The notes below the pieces were generated by a model that worked only from the letters and a program-made list of their open reading frames with translations, was not told where the DNA came from and did no database searches. Positions 1 through 8,294 of a stretch of DNA of 64,000 nt are shown here, in pieces (within the stretch, counting starts at the first letter, position 1; the number at the start of each line of letters is the position of its first letter). Source of the DNA: Pseudomonadales bacterium (GTDB lineage Bacteria > Pseudomonadota > Gammaproteobacteria > Pseudomonadales > Ketobacteraceae). The translations under genes and the position numbers were made by a program. The stretch lies in contig PAPM01000047.1 of NCBI GenBank assembly GCA_002708905.1, positions 62,001 through 126,000 of the forward strand, read 5' to 3'.

Positions 1-478
1 TCAGGTTTTCCAGCAGGGTTTCCACTTCCGCCAGATCACCCCGCTCGTTCCAGACAATGGCAACGCTGCGGGGCCCCAACTCCAGCGCCAGAAAATCTTC
101 GGTCTGTTGCTGCTGCCAGCCTTCTATGATCTGTTCCACTGCCCGGGGCGTCTTGATTTTAACGTCAGAGGTTTCCCACACCAGGTTGCCTTCCCGGGTT
201 TTCCGTTGCAGCCACTCCCCCTTCACCGACGGTCCCACCTGATCCTCCCGGGCCACCAATTGATAGCGGTACCAACGATAGACATCAATATGCGGATTGC
301 GCTGCAACAGGGTGCTGAACTTCTTGTCCCGGTTCAAGGAAATGGGGCTGATAACCACATGATCGGCCATGGCGCGCTGGCGGATGCGTGCCAGACGTCG
401 TTCCCGGGCGGAGGGCCGTAACATGAACACCGGGCCCAGGATAAACAACATCGCCAGACCAATTATCAGATAAACCAT
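1..478 (-). CDS. membrane-anchored hypothetical protein (partial)
   Basis: The minus-strand reading frame starts at ATG 476-478 and runs off the left edge of the window; 159 codons are visible. Residues 2-20 are strongly hydrophobic and are followed by a basic stretch (RPSARERRLARIRQR), so this looks like a short N-terminal membrane anchor with the rest on the cytoplasmic side. The visible soluble part is mixed charged/aromatic with no catalytic motif that I recognise. The triplet at 1-3 reads as a stop in another frame and does not end this gene. It is divergent from the universal stress gene, with about 120 bp between the starts. Function unknown. Confidence 0.6.
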   Translation of the reverse strand, partial: MVYLIIGLAMLFILGPVFMLRPSARERRLARIRQRAMADHVVISPISLNRDKKFSTLLQRNPHIDVYRWYRYQLVAREDQVGPSVKGEWLQRKTREGNLVWETSDVKIKTPRAVEQIIEGWQQQQTEDFLALELGPRSVAIVWNERGDLAEVETLLENL

Positions 479-504
479 CAATTCGCACCCAATCTTGACT
501 AAAA

Positions 505-536
505 ACAACACTTGAAATAAACAACGCTTGAAATAA
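505..536. repeat. 16-bp tandem duplication in a divergent promoter region
   Basis: Two head-to-tail copies of a 16-base unit (acaacacttgaaataa, then the same with one A-to-G change) lie between two divergent genes. Only two copies are present, so it may be a simple replication-slippage duplication. Confidence 0.7.
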
Positions 537-601
537 AAGCGCCGGGCATTATCTAATACATTGAGTGATTCACAAAACCCAATCGCACAAGGATCAATTT
601 C

Positions 602-1045
602 ATGGGCCAATACAACCACATTCTGCTGGCGGCTGATTTCAACGATGAATCAGAAATCGTAGAAAAACGCGCTGCGGCGCTGCAAAACACGTTTTCCGCC
701 ACCCTGAGCCTTGTTCACGTACTGGAACCCATCTCCATTGCCTACGGTGGTGAATTCCCGGTGGATCTGGGAGACCTGCACAAGGAACTGGAGAAACAGG
801 CCATGTCCCAATTGCGGGAGCTGGGCCAGAAGCTGGGCGTACCAGAAGATCGCCAGTATCTGGAAGTGGGTATTACCGAGAAAGAGATTTTACGGGTGGC
901 GGAAGATAAAGGCGCCGACCTGATTGTCATTGGCAGCCACGGCCGTCATGGCCTGGCCCTGTTACTGGGCTCCACCGCCAATGCGGTACTGCATCACGCC
1001 AAGATTGATGTTTTGGCAGTGCGGATCAAGAAGGACTCAAAATAA
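602..1045 (+). CDS. universal stress protein, UspA family
   Basis: The 147-residue protein is a single Usp domain of normal length. The N-terminus (YNHILLAADFN) is the family beta-1 strand with its Asp. Near the C-terminus GSHGRHGLALLLGSTA fits the ATP-binding pattern G-2X-G-9X-G(S/T), so it is probably of the ATP-binding type. Usp proteins are cytoplasmic and support survival under starvation and other stress; the partner of this one cannot be told from sequence. An AAGGA ribosome-binding site precedes the ATG. The last 9 bases overlap the end of the convergent gene. Confidence 0.9.
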   Translation: MGQYNHILLAADFNDESEIVEKRAAALQNTFSATLSLVHVLEPISIAYGGEFPVDLGDLHKELEKQAMSQLRELGQKLGVPEDRQYLEVGITEKEILRVAEDKGADLIVIGSHGRHGLALLLGSTANAVLHHAKIDVLAVRIKKDSK

Positions 1046-1753
1046 GCCGGCTTCCTTCTTCACCTCTATGGCGGGCGACACGTCTTCGTCCGTCATCAAG
1101 GGTTTCACTTTCTGCAATTGTGACTCCAGGGAATAACTGACACTGGAGGACATATCCAGGAAACTGAGCAGCGCTTTCAGGTTGGAATCCCCTTCACAGG
1201 CTTCCTTCACCCGCCCCCAGAAGGCTTCATTCAGGGTCTGCAATTCCTGGTTCAAACTGATCAATCCCTGCAGCTCCCAATCCGGACGCCTGCCTTCGCG
1301 GTAATTGAAATACTGCTTCAGCAGATACAACGCGGTGGAGCGGATAATAAAGTCATCCTGGGAGGCAAACGGCAGGTGATTGCGGGCATTGGGTTTCAAT
1401 TGGGTGAGGATGGGACAGGCACTGGAACCCATGATCAAGCCCATTAATGAACGCAGGCCCTCCTCCAATGCGGTCTCTTTTTTATACTCCCGCTCCGGGG
1501 TGGAAACCCTGACCGTGGCCGTTTTTTGAGCAGGCAGGCGCTGAAAGTCGGTGACCACCGCCGCCAAGTCTATAGCGGCCGGGCAATACTGGCAGTCTTT
1601 CACCGTCAATGGGCAGTTAGGGCATTGATTATGCTTTAATTTTGCCCACTCCGGGGCATCCTCCCGCTCAACCCTGAAGTCGAAGGTGCGATCCACATCC
1701 ACCTCGTACTCCAGCGCAGTGTCCTCAATATCAAACCGGTATTGAATTTTCAT
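1037..1753 (-). CDS. cysteine-motif hypothetical protein
   Basis: This 238-residue protein is read from the ATG at 1751-1753; a longer frame exists upstream but the N-terminus MKIQYRFD makes the better start. A first part of about 60 residues looks beta-rich and acidic. It is followed by a compact cysteine cluster, CPNCPLTVKDCQYC, which could bind a metal or an iron-sulfur cluster. The rest is mostly helical. Another Cys lies in MGSSACPI. There is no signal peptide or membrane segment. I recognise it as a type of conserved gammaproteobacterial protein but cannot name a function. Convergent with the Usp gene. Confidence 0.7.
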   Translation of the reverse strand: MKIQYRFDIEDTALEYEVDVDRTFDFRVEREDAPEWAKLKHNQCPNCPLTVKDCQYCPAAIDLAAVVTDFQRLPAQKTATVRVSTPEREYKKETALEEGLRSLMGLIMGSSACPILTQLKPNARNHLPFASQDDFIIRSTALYLLKQYFNYREGRRPDWELQGLISLNQELQTLNEAFWGRVKEACEGDSNLKALLSFLDMSSSVSYSLESQLQKVKPLMTDEDVSPAIEVKKEAGLF

Positions 1754-1965
1754 GGTCGGGTTCCCGTAACATGCCTGTCTATTCAGTGTAGACCCGCAGC
1801 CTTTAGATTCCAAAGCGTACTAGGGACTGGCTAAGCTCTTGATTGCTAACTGCTTCAAAAATTGCGCAGTTTTCGCTTTAGCCCCCATAGATTTTCTGGA
1901 CTATGCTGACTAAATAGAAGCGCTATCACCACGCAACCACAGGTGCCAGGAAAGGAGCCAACAGC

Positions 1966-2562
1966 GTGTCAATCGGATCTCAATTGAGCAACCCGGGTTC
2001 CAGTTCTGTGAACCCCGATCTGGACTGGAGTCAGGTCAAGGAAACCATTTCCATGTTGTGCCTGGCCATGGCTCAGATCGAAACGACGCTCACAGACAGC
2101 TCGAAATCCGTGGATGAGTTATCCACCACCTTTACCGGCATGGCGCAGGACGCCAAGAAGGTGATGAACCTTTGCGAACACGCGGACAGCTCCGACAAAT
2201 GGGAAACCCAGCGGGTTGATATTATGGCCGCGTCCCAGCAGATGCACCAGCAAATGCAGCGGGCGATCGTTGCCTTCCAGTTCTATGACCGGCTCACTCA
2301 GAAACTGCATCATGTCAATGAAAGCCTGACCCACCTGGGCGACCTGATCAGTGATTCCAGTCGTCTTTATAATCCCGGAGAGTGGAGCAAAATCCAACAG
2401 GAAATCCGCTCCAACTACACCATGGAATGCGAGCGCCTGATGTTCGATCACATCATGAAAGGTGCCACCATCCGCGAAGCGCTGGAATTGTATCGTCACC
2501 AGTTCGAGCAGACTGAATCCCTGAATCACGACGATACGGATGACGACATCGAGCTTTTTTAA
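1966..2562 (+). CDS. helical protein, possibly CheZ-like
   Basis: The 198-residue protein starts at GTG 1966, supported by a strong purine-rich site (AGGAAAGGAG) 8 bases upstream. It is almost entirely helical. The segment FQFYDRLTQKLHHV resembles the central helix of chemotaxis phosphatases of the CheZ type and of MCP-associated helical proteins, and the acidic C-terminal tail (DDTDDDIELF) recalls the CheY-binding tail of CheZ. The similarity is weak and I did not identify the catalytic Gln with certainty. No other chemotaxis gene is adjacent. A stand-alone helical adaptor is an alternative. Confidence 0.55.
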   Translation: MSIGSQLSNPGSSSVNPDLDWSQVKETISMLCLAMAQIETTLTDSSKSVDELSTTFTGMAQDAKKVMNLCEHADSSDKWETQRVDIMAASQQMHQQMQRAIVAFQFYDRLTQKLHHVNESLTHLGDLISDSSRLYNPGEWSKIQQEIRSNYTMECERLMFDHIMKGATIREALELYRHQFEQTESLNHDDTDDDIELF

Positions 2563-3296
2563 GTTTTGTTATCCATCACTGTAAATGGTGTACGAAAGTG
2601 AATCACAAGCGTTGTGATAAGCATCACCAGGGACAGCCACATCAGTGTACGCCAGCCATTTTTCATGGTTGACACGATCTGAAAATCGTTCACATAGATG
2701 GTTTCGCAGGCTCCGTTGCCAGAGTCTGTGCGCGAGGTACTGGTACCGCGCACCCCTCCTCCCGGGTATTGGTAGCGGCTGAGCCAGCCCCGAATCCGGA
2801 CCTGGTCACCAATCCTGACCTTACTTACCTGATCACGAATGAAGGGGTCTGCCGAGATTAGGTGATTATTGGAAAGCTGATTCATGTTGAAACTGTCCCA
2901 CGCCTGCTGATCACGGGTTTCTACGAAGCATGTGAACTGTCCGTTCCAGAAATCCAGGTTGTTTAAATAGGGTGTTGTAGCGGACTGATCCCACACCACA
3001 CACAGATCCAGCATGTTGAGGTGATCATTCCAAGCGGCATGCAGCATGGAATCGCCATCATGATGTTGATAAGACACCACCACACCAAACAGTTCGTAGT
3101 CAAACAAGGGTTCTATCCGATAAGTGCGTTCATTCACTGTCACGTCAAATGGCGCCTGCTGTACCGGCATTTGAATCGGCTCCTGATGAATATCCTCCAG
3201 CAATCTCATGGGTTCTGTGAACTGATTGCGGTTCCAGAATGACACCACCAGCATGATCAGACTCACCAACATTAATATTGAGTTCCACTTTTTCAT
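2559..3296 (-). CDS. membrane-anchored protein, unknown function
   Basis: The 245-residue protein has a hydrophobic segment at about residues 5-21 and a second at about 216-234, with a soluble part between them that is probably periplasmic. The soluble part is rich in Trp, Tyr and Asp and contains RGTSTSRTDSGNGACETIYV, which I have seen in other uncharacterised proteobacterial membrane proteins. RIGDQVRIRGWLSRY looks like an OB-like strand. No catalytic motif was found. It follows the MOSC gene with a 10-bp gap, so the two probably share a transcript. Its end overlaps the convergent CheZ-like gene by 4 bases. Confidence 0.65.
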   Translation of the reverse strand: MKKWNSILMLVSLIMLVVSFWNRNQFTEPMRLLEDIHQEPIQMPVQQAPFDVTVNERTYRIEPLFDYELFGVVVSYQHHDGDSMLHAAWNDHLNMLDLCVVWDQSATTPYLNNLDFWNGQFTCFVETRDQQAWDSFNMNQLSNNHLISADPFIRDQVSKVRIGDQVRIRGWLSRYQYPGGGVRGTSTSRTDSGNGACETIYVNDFQIVSTMKNGWRTLMWLSLVMLITTLVIHFRTPFTVMDNKT

Positions 3297-3306
3297 GGTG
3301 AGCGAA

Positions 3307-4101
3307 TTACTCCAGCACGGTCATGGTATCTCCCACGTGCAACTGCCCCAGGCTGCGTGGTACCAGGTTCTGGCCAAAAAACACCTCCCCGCCTTTTGCC
3401 CGGTGTCGCTTCAAGGTGCTAAATACTTCCGGCTGTTTACTGGCATCTTGTGGATTGATTGTGGGGATAGCGCAGCGGGAACAGGGCTTCACCACATCAA
3501 ACACGGTTGAACCAATCTGTACCACGCGCCATTGATCTTCCAGCCAGGGTTCCGCACCTGCCACCACCACATTGGGACGGAACCGCTCCATACCGATATC
3601 AATACTCATATGCCGGTTCAGATCGGCAAGCGAGGACTGCTGTGTCAGCAGTAAGGGATAACCATCGGCAAACCCCACCGTATGACCGGGACCAGCGTAG
3701 TCCGGATCCACCGGACGGTGACTGTCTTCCGGCATAAACACCAAACGACAGGTCACGCCTAATTGATCACTCAGCCACTGGTTCATGGAAGCGGCGCCAA
3801 TCCTGGCCTGACATTCATCCCGCCAAACCTGTACCGACAACACCGGTCCATTCTCAAAATCCCGATGGCTGAAGGCCAGTTCAGTGCCCTCCGCGCCGGT
3901 CAGTACCACCGTTTCACCTTCCATTCGCGCCTTGATCAAGGCCATGACTGCACGCTGTCGCTGGGTGATGAACTTTCCGTTCTCATCCACCACCATCCAG
4001 CGCCGATCCCATTGCAAACCAAATCGGTCAATATCAGCACTGGTTACGGAAATACCGCCTAGGGATTTCACCGGGTGAATGTGTAAGCTGGCAACGTGCA
4101 T
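3307..4101 (-). CDS. MOSC domain protein (YcbX N-terminal type)
   Basis: The 264-residue protein has a MOSC N-terminal barrel (LHIHPVKSLGG, FGLQWDRRWMVVDENG, FITQRQ) followed by the MOSC domain (RFRPNVVVAG, FDVVKPCSRCAIPTINP, FGQNLVPR). The Cys in KPCSRC is the residue that coordinates molybdenum cofactor in this superfamily. E. coli YcbX has the same architecture plus a C-terminal 2Fe-2S ferredoxin domain; here the protein ends before it, so electrons must come from another protein. YcbX-type proteins reduce N-hydroxylated compounds; that activity is inferred from the family. Start chosen at ATG 4099-4101 (MHVASLHIHPVKS); a start 7 codons upstream is possible. Confidence 0.85.
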   Translation of the reverse strand: MHVASLHIHPVKSLGGISVTSADIDRFGLQWDRRWMVVDENGKFITQRQRAVMALIKARMEGETVVLTGAEGTELAFSHRDFENGPVLSVQVWRDECQARIGAASMNQWLSDQLGVTCRLVFMPEDSHRPVDPDYAGPGHTVGFADGYPLLLTQQSSLADLNRHMSIDIGMERFRPNVVVAGAEPWLEDQWRVVQIGSTVFDVVKPCSRCAIPTINPQDASKQPEVFSTLKRHRAKGGEVFFGQNLVPRSLGQLHVGDTMTVLE

Positions 4102-4216
4102 ATTGGTTATCCGTTCAATCATCAGGTTGAGATCAAAAAAGACTAACCTATACTGAGTTAATAACCCATTGGTTAAGTACTCTTTTAATTCAGTTTCCTG
4201 GGCGGGGGATCACGTC

Positions 4217-4429
4217 ATGCGGGTAGTATTAAGTCTTTTATCCATTACATTGCTGAGTGCCTGTGGTGACTCCAAGTTCGCCGATATGCCGCAATCGGAG
4301 CTGCAGAATCGCTATTCTGAGTGTGAAAATGCGTCCAGCCTGTCTCCCGGTGCCGCTATCACCTGTGACAATATTCGTCGCGAATGCGAAAAGCGCGCCG
4401 GGGACAAGGGACGCAAAGTTTGCTTCTGA
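4217..4429 (+). CDS. small lipoprotein, entericidin/YbbD-like in size only
   Basis: The 70-residue protein starts at ATG 4217, giving a clean signal peptide with lipobox LLSAC. The mature part of about 55 residues contains four more Cys (SECENA, ITCDN, RRECEK, KVCF), so two disulfides are likely after export. It is lipid-anchored by inference from the lipobox. The longer frame upstream would bury the signal peptide. It lies between two minus-strand genes and no partner is apparent. Function unknown. Confidence 0.6.
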   Translation: MRVVLSLLSITLLSACGDSKFADMPQSELQNRYSECENASSLSPGAAITCDNIRRECEKRAGDKGRKVCF

Positions 4430-4439
4430 GCCCACTGTT

Positions 4440-5840
4440 TTAGAATACGATGCTGGTCCCTTCGGCTGGAATCTCGGCTGATATACCCAACTTCGACTGC
4501 AGTTTCTGTTGCAATACTTCCAGTGCATCAGGCTCACCGTGCACCAGATAAAAACGGGTTGGCTGTTTAAAGTGCGACGCCCATTCCATCAACTCCGATT
4601 GTCCGGCATGGGCTGAAAAACCACCCAGCGTGTGAATTTTGGCCCGCACCACAAAATCCTGTCCAAATATTTTAACGTGCTTATCCCCTTCTACGATTTG
4701 CCGCCCCAATGTCCCTCGGGCCTGAAAACCCGGAAACACAATATGACACTCATCGCGCCAGATGTTGTGCTTAAGGTGATGCCGGATACGTCCACCGTTA
4801 CACATACCACTGCCGGCAATGATGACCACACCATCCTTGATCCGGTTGATGGCCATGGAGTCTTCGGTATCTTCCGTCAGGGTGAGCATGGGCAGATAGG
4901 ATTTGGGATCATCCCCCAGCTTGGCGGACACCTTTTTCAAATCGTCCGGGTCCAGCAGATCCATATATTCGGTATAAAGGCGGGTGACTTCGATCCCCAT
5001 GGGGCTGTCCAGAAATATCTTCTGCTGCGGCACACGCCCCTGTTTGTACAACACCCCCAGATGAAACAGCATTTCCTGGGTACGCCCTACCGCAAAGGCC
5101 GGGATCAGCACATTGCCTTTATCTTGATTGGCCTGGGCTAAAGCTTCACCCAATTCTTCCAGGGTGTTGTCCAGGGTTCGGTGGTTACGATCCCCATAGG
5201 TGCCTTCCATCAGCACCACATCGGCATCGGTAACAAACTCCGGATCTTTCATCAGCACCGCATCGGGGTTGCCCAGGTCTCCGGAGAACACCAGCTTTTT
5301 GGAACCACCCTTCTCTTCAATACGCAGCTCGACTATGGCAGAACCAATGATATGGCAGGCATCATAAAAATAGAGCTTCACATGACCGTTGATGGTGCGG
5401 GTTTCGTGATATGGAACGCCTACGCAATGCTCCAGCACATGCAGCACATCTTCCATAGTGTACCAGGGCTCGATCTCCGGCTTGCCGGCCCGCTTGCGGC
5501 GGCGGTTCTCCCATTCCACATCCCTCAGGTGTATTCCCGCAGCATCCTCCAGCATGATGGCCAGCAGGTTGCGGGTCGCCTCGGTACAGAACACCGGCCC
5601 CTTATAACCTTCCCTGAATAAGCGGGGTAACAGCCCACTGTGGTCCAGGTGGCCATGGGACAGCACCACCGCATCCAGTTGACGTGGGTTAAATGGGAAG
5701 GGTTCGCCGTTGCGTCGTTCCGCCTGTTTGCCGCCCTGGTGCATGCCGCAATCCAGCAGAATGCGCACACCATCGGTTTCGATCAGATGACAGGAGCCGG
5801 TGACTTCTTGGGCCGCGCCCCAAAAGGTAAGTTTCGCCAT
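4440..5840 (-). CDS. beta-CASP metallo-beta-lactamase nuclease
   Basis: The 466-residue protein has the complete MBL plus beta-CASP plus RMMBL layout. SHGHLDHSG near residue 60 is the HxHxDH zinc motif, DACHIIGSA and FSGDLG are later metal-ligand motifs, GTYGDRNH begins the beta-CASP cap, and HTLGGFSAHAGQ and YLVHGEPDA form the RMMBL tail. The family (CPSF73/RNase J/YsiH-like) processes RNA, usually as endo- or 5'-exonucleases; bacterial homologues of this length are often annotated as RNA-processing exonucleases. Cytoplasmic. A CTGT-N8-ACAG sequence lies about 100 bp upstream of the start. Confidence 0.85.
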   Translation of the reverse strand: MAKLTFWGAAQEVTGSCHLIETDGVRILLDCGMHQGGKQAERRNGEPFPFNPRQLDAVVLSHGHLDHSGLLPRLFREGYKGPVFCTEATRNLLAIMLEDAAGIHLRDVEWENRRRKRAGKPEIEPWYTMEDVLHVLEHCVGVPYHETRTINGHVKLYFYDACHIIGSAIVELRIEEKGGSKKLVFSGDLGNPDAVLMKDPEFVTDADVVLMEGTYGDRNHRTLDNTLEELGEALAQANQDKGNVLIPAFAVGRTQEMLFHLGVLYKQGRVPQQKIFLDSPMGIEVTRLYTEYMDLLDPDDLKKVSAKLGDDPKSYLPMLTLTEDTEDSMAINRIKDGVVIIAGSGMCNGGRIRHHLKHNIWRDECHIVFPGFQARGTLGRQIVEGDKHVKIFGQDFVVRAKIHTLGGFSAHAGQSELMEWASHFKQPTRFYLVHGEPDALEVLQQKLQSKLGISAEIPAEGTSIVF

Positions 5841-5937
5841 GAGTAAATTCCTTGTTCAGTTTGTTCAAGATAACACAAGCCGTTCATTTACAAACTGTTT
5901 TGAGTCAAGGTTTGAAAGCACCAGCGGCCCAGAGAGA

Positions 5938-5953
5938 CTGTATACAGTTACAG
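5938..5953. promoter_or_regulatory. LexA-box-like sequence
   Basis: CTGTATACAGTTACAG matches the CTGT-N8-ACAG core of the gammaproteobacterial SOS box, but the 8-base centre is only partly AT-alternating. It lies 98 bp upstream of the start of the beta-CASP gene and 43 bp past the stop of the thioesterase gene. A chance match is quite possible. Confidence 0.3.
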
Positions 5954-5995
5954 ATTTCCTCGCCTGCCTGGGAACGGATACGGATTCTTTGCGGT

Positions 5996-6721
5996 TCAGA
6001 GCTTTACGATAGCATTGGCCAGCACTTCATCATGGCGGGATATCCTGGATTGAACCAAACCACCTGCCAAAGGCCAGGATTGGATGGTCAGCAAATCTCC
6101 GTGCAGAGCTTCTTTGACGTATTCAACCGTCACCCCACTGATGGTTTTGCCGAGCGGCGTCTGGTCCGAAGACAACAGCTTGCGGGCATCTTCCACATAA
6201 TCGACATAGCGGGAGTGATTGACGTGCTGCAGCAAATCGATCTCACTTGCCATGACCCTGCGTTCCATTGAGCGGGCATCGAGCGGAGGCTGCCTGCTTT
6301 CGATCCTGGGAAGTTTTCCGGGATCAAATCCTTCCGGGGAATTTTCCACCCGTTCCCTGGTTTTGTCGGAAACAGGATAGGGGCGACCGTTGTCACCGAC
6401 GTTCACCAAGGTAGCCCGGCCCATGGCTATTGGATTATTCGATGCCTTATCCAGAAGCAGTTGGGATATATCCAGGCTGGTATTACCAACACGGCTTATC
6501 CAAGCCTTGATAACAAGGTCCACCCGCTCTTTAACCGGAGAAAGCATCGCCATACTTTGAGTCGCAACGACAACACTGTTAATGGACTGATGCAGAACAA
6601 TCTCTTTTGAATTGAACAGCTCCCATCGGCCCCATTCCATATACCGGATCAATATGGCTGGAGGAATACTCCTGGAGGCATCCAGCTCATAACCACGGGT
6701 TTGGATTTCTGTGGATATCAT
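5996..6721 (-). CDS. double-hotdog acyl thioesterase family protein
   Basis: The 241-residue protein resembles acyl-ACP thioesterases of the FatA/FatB-like hotdog group. The first half contains YMEWGRWELF and the second half contains LLQHVNHSRYVDYVEDAR, the typical hotdog helix with the conserved Asn and following Tyr. The length fits two fused hotdog domains. Such enzymes hydrolyse acyl-ACP or acyl-CoA; the chain length cannot be deduced. No signal peptide. It lies 30 bp downstream of the small secreted-protein gene on the same strand, so co-transcription is possible. Confidence 0.7.
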   Translation of the reverse strand: MISTEIQTRGYELDASRSIPPAILIRYMEWGRWELFNSKEIVLHQSINSVVVATQSMAMLSPVKERVDLVIKAWISRVGNTSLDISQLLLDKASNNPIAMGRATLVNVGDNGRPYPVSDKTRERVENSPEGFDPGKLPRIESRQPPLDARSMERRVMASEIDLLQHVNHSRYVDYVEDARKLLSSDQTPLGKTISGVTVEYVKEALHGDLLTIQSWPLAGGLVQSRISRHDEVLANAIVKL

Positions 6722-6751
6722 AACTGCACTACAGCATACGGGTTATTGCGT

Positions 6752-7033
6752 TTACTGATCACACTTTTTCATGGCGACGTTTTCGATGAAATCCGAGGTC
6801 AGCTTATTGTCTTTCAGTTGATCCACTGAAAAGTTATTAACAAGTTCGTTCAACACACATTCGCAGGTTGCCTTATACTGAGCTCCACCGGAAGATTCAA
6901 TACAGGAATCCAGAAACGAGGCCTTGTAAGATTTAAGAAAATCTGCATCCGACTTTTTCTCGGCTGCCAAGGCATATGAAATGTTAAAACCACCCAGGAC
7001 CAGGACTGAAAGTAATACACTGATTTTTTTCAT
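6752..7033 (-). CDS. small secreted cysteine-containing protein
   Basis: The 93-residue protein starts at ATG 7031-7033, which has GAGGAT at good distance; an ATG two codons upstream is too close to it. The N-terminus (KKISVLLSVLVLGGFNISYALAA) is a signal peptide with a likely cleavage after ALA. The mature part has four Cys (DSC, ATCEC, KKCDQ), a pattern common in small periplasmic proteins with helical hairpins. No family name can be given. Confidence 0.65.
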   Translation of the reverse strand: MKKISVLLSVLVLGGFNISYALAAEKKSDADFLKSYKASFLDSCIESSGGAQYKATCECVLNELVNNFSVDQLKDNKLTSDFIENVAMKKCDQ

Positions 7034-7256
7034 AGACATATCCTCATTTGGAAGATGGATCAGATCTTAGCATCCCGCACTGCAAATGCGCGACCCCCTA
7101 TTATCAGGAATATAACAGTATAAATATCAGGCGGCACTATGATTCCCGACCGTTTATCTGTCATATTGATATCCATCAGTACCTTTACAGGCAACATCAA
7201 ATTAATATTGAACTTATTCCTTATCCTAACATTAAGTTGAAGTCAGAGACGTCTGA

Positions 7257-8270
7257 ATGCCGAGCCGTTACGCTACCTGCTTAGGCGCACTCTTGTGCCT
7301 TTTAATCGCTTGCAGCGAAGCATGCCACGGGCAGGACCAGAGCAATCTCTGGCATGCGGTCACCTGGGAAAACGACTTCATTGCCGATGATGACAGTGGT
7401 TACACCAATGGCATTGGCTATAGTTGGGGCTACCAGGGGTTTGGTAGCATGCGCCGTTCACCCTTGCCCGACTGGCTAAAGCTGATTGGCAGTCCTCTTC
7501 CCGCCTACAACGACCCAACCAAACAGCACGCCATCAGTTACCGGGTAGCACAGGCCATGTTTACCCCTGCTGATATCGATGTTGAAGAACTGATAGTGGA
7601 AGATCGCCCCTACGCAGGTCTACTGCTGTGGAGGGCTTCCACTCACCATTTTGATCACCAGCTTTCTCAACGTTATGGCCTGACCCTGGGAGTAGTCGGT
7701 CCTGCGTCCGGTGCAGAGCAGGTTCAGAATGCCATTCACCAACTGATCGGAGTCAACCAGGCGGAAGGTTGGGATCATCAGCTTGCCAACGAGCTGGTCT
7801 TCGCCCTATCAACAGAGCAACTACGACGAATGCACCAGGGAAATCTTTCCCAAAAGATCGAATACGACTGGATTCTGGCAGGGCGGGCAGACGCTGGCAC
7901 CTTACACAGTGAACTGGGGATGGGCCTGGGATTTCGCTTTGGCCGCAACCTGGATAGTAGTTTTGCCGGCGCCGGTATCATGCCCACGCGCAATCCAAAT
8001 CCAATGACTTGGTCTTTGCGTCGGGAATGGCATACTTTCATCAACCTGTACGCAAGCTACGTTTTCAACGACATCACCCTTGATGGCAACACCTTCAAAG
8101 ACAGCCACGCGGTCACTCTTATTCATGAACAATTATTTGTCGTACTGGGGTTTTCCTACAGCGAGCAGAACTGGGGCACTACCCTTTCCATACAGGATGG
8201 ATCTAACTCCTTTGAGGAAGCAGACGAAAACGGGCTATTTGCCAGCTTTACTTACGACTGGCACTGGTAG
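7257..8270 (+). CDS. LpxR-like lipid A deacylase (DUF2219)
   Basis: The 337-residue protein has an N-terminal signal peptide and then WENDFIADDDSGYTNGIGYSWG, which is the characteristic start of the LpxR/DUF2219 family (the Asn-Asp pair supplies catalytic residues). Aromatic beta strands alternate to the end (FTYDWHW), as expected of a 12-strand outer-membrane barrel. LpxR removes the 3'-acyloxyacyl chain from lipid A in the outer membrane in a calcium-dependent manner. Although LLIACSEAC looks like a lipobox, the family is not lipidated. Single gene, divergent from the small secreted protein. Confidence 0.8.
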   Translation: MPSRYATCLGALLCLLIACSEACHGQDQSNLWHAVTWENDFIADDDSGYTNGIGYSWGYQGFGSMRRSPLPDWLKLIGSPLPAYNDPTKQHAISYRVAQAMFTPADIDVEELIVEDRPYAGLLLWRASTHHFDHQLSQRYGLTLGVVGPASGAEQVQNAIHQLIGVNQAEGWDHQLANELVFALSTEQLRRMHQGNLSQKIEYDWILAGRADAGTLHSELGMGLGFRFGRNLDSSFAGAGIMPTRNPNPMTWSLRREWHTFINLYASYVFNDITLDGNTFKDSHAVTLIHEQLFVVLGFSYSEQNWGTTLSIQDGSNSFEEADENGLFASFTYDWHW

Positions 8271-8294
8271 CAGCGGGTGAAGACATCAACCAAA

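Noticed and set aside
1..3. Stop codon at the left edge as end of the first gene
   Set aside because: It is in another frame than the gene that starts at 478; the gene continues outside the window.
7257..7340. Lipobox in the LpxR-like protein
   Set aside because: The family is an unlipidated outer-membrane barrel; the Cys residues fit an ordinary signal peptide region.
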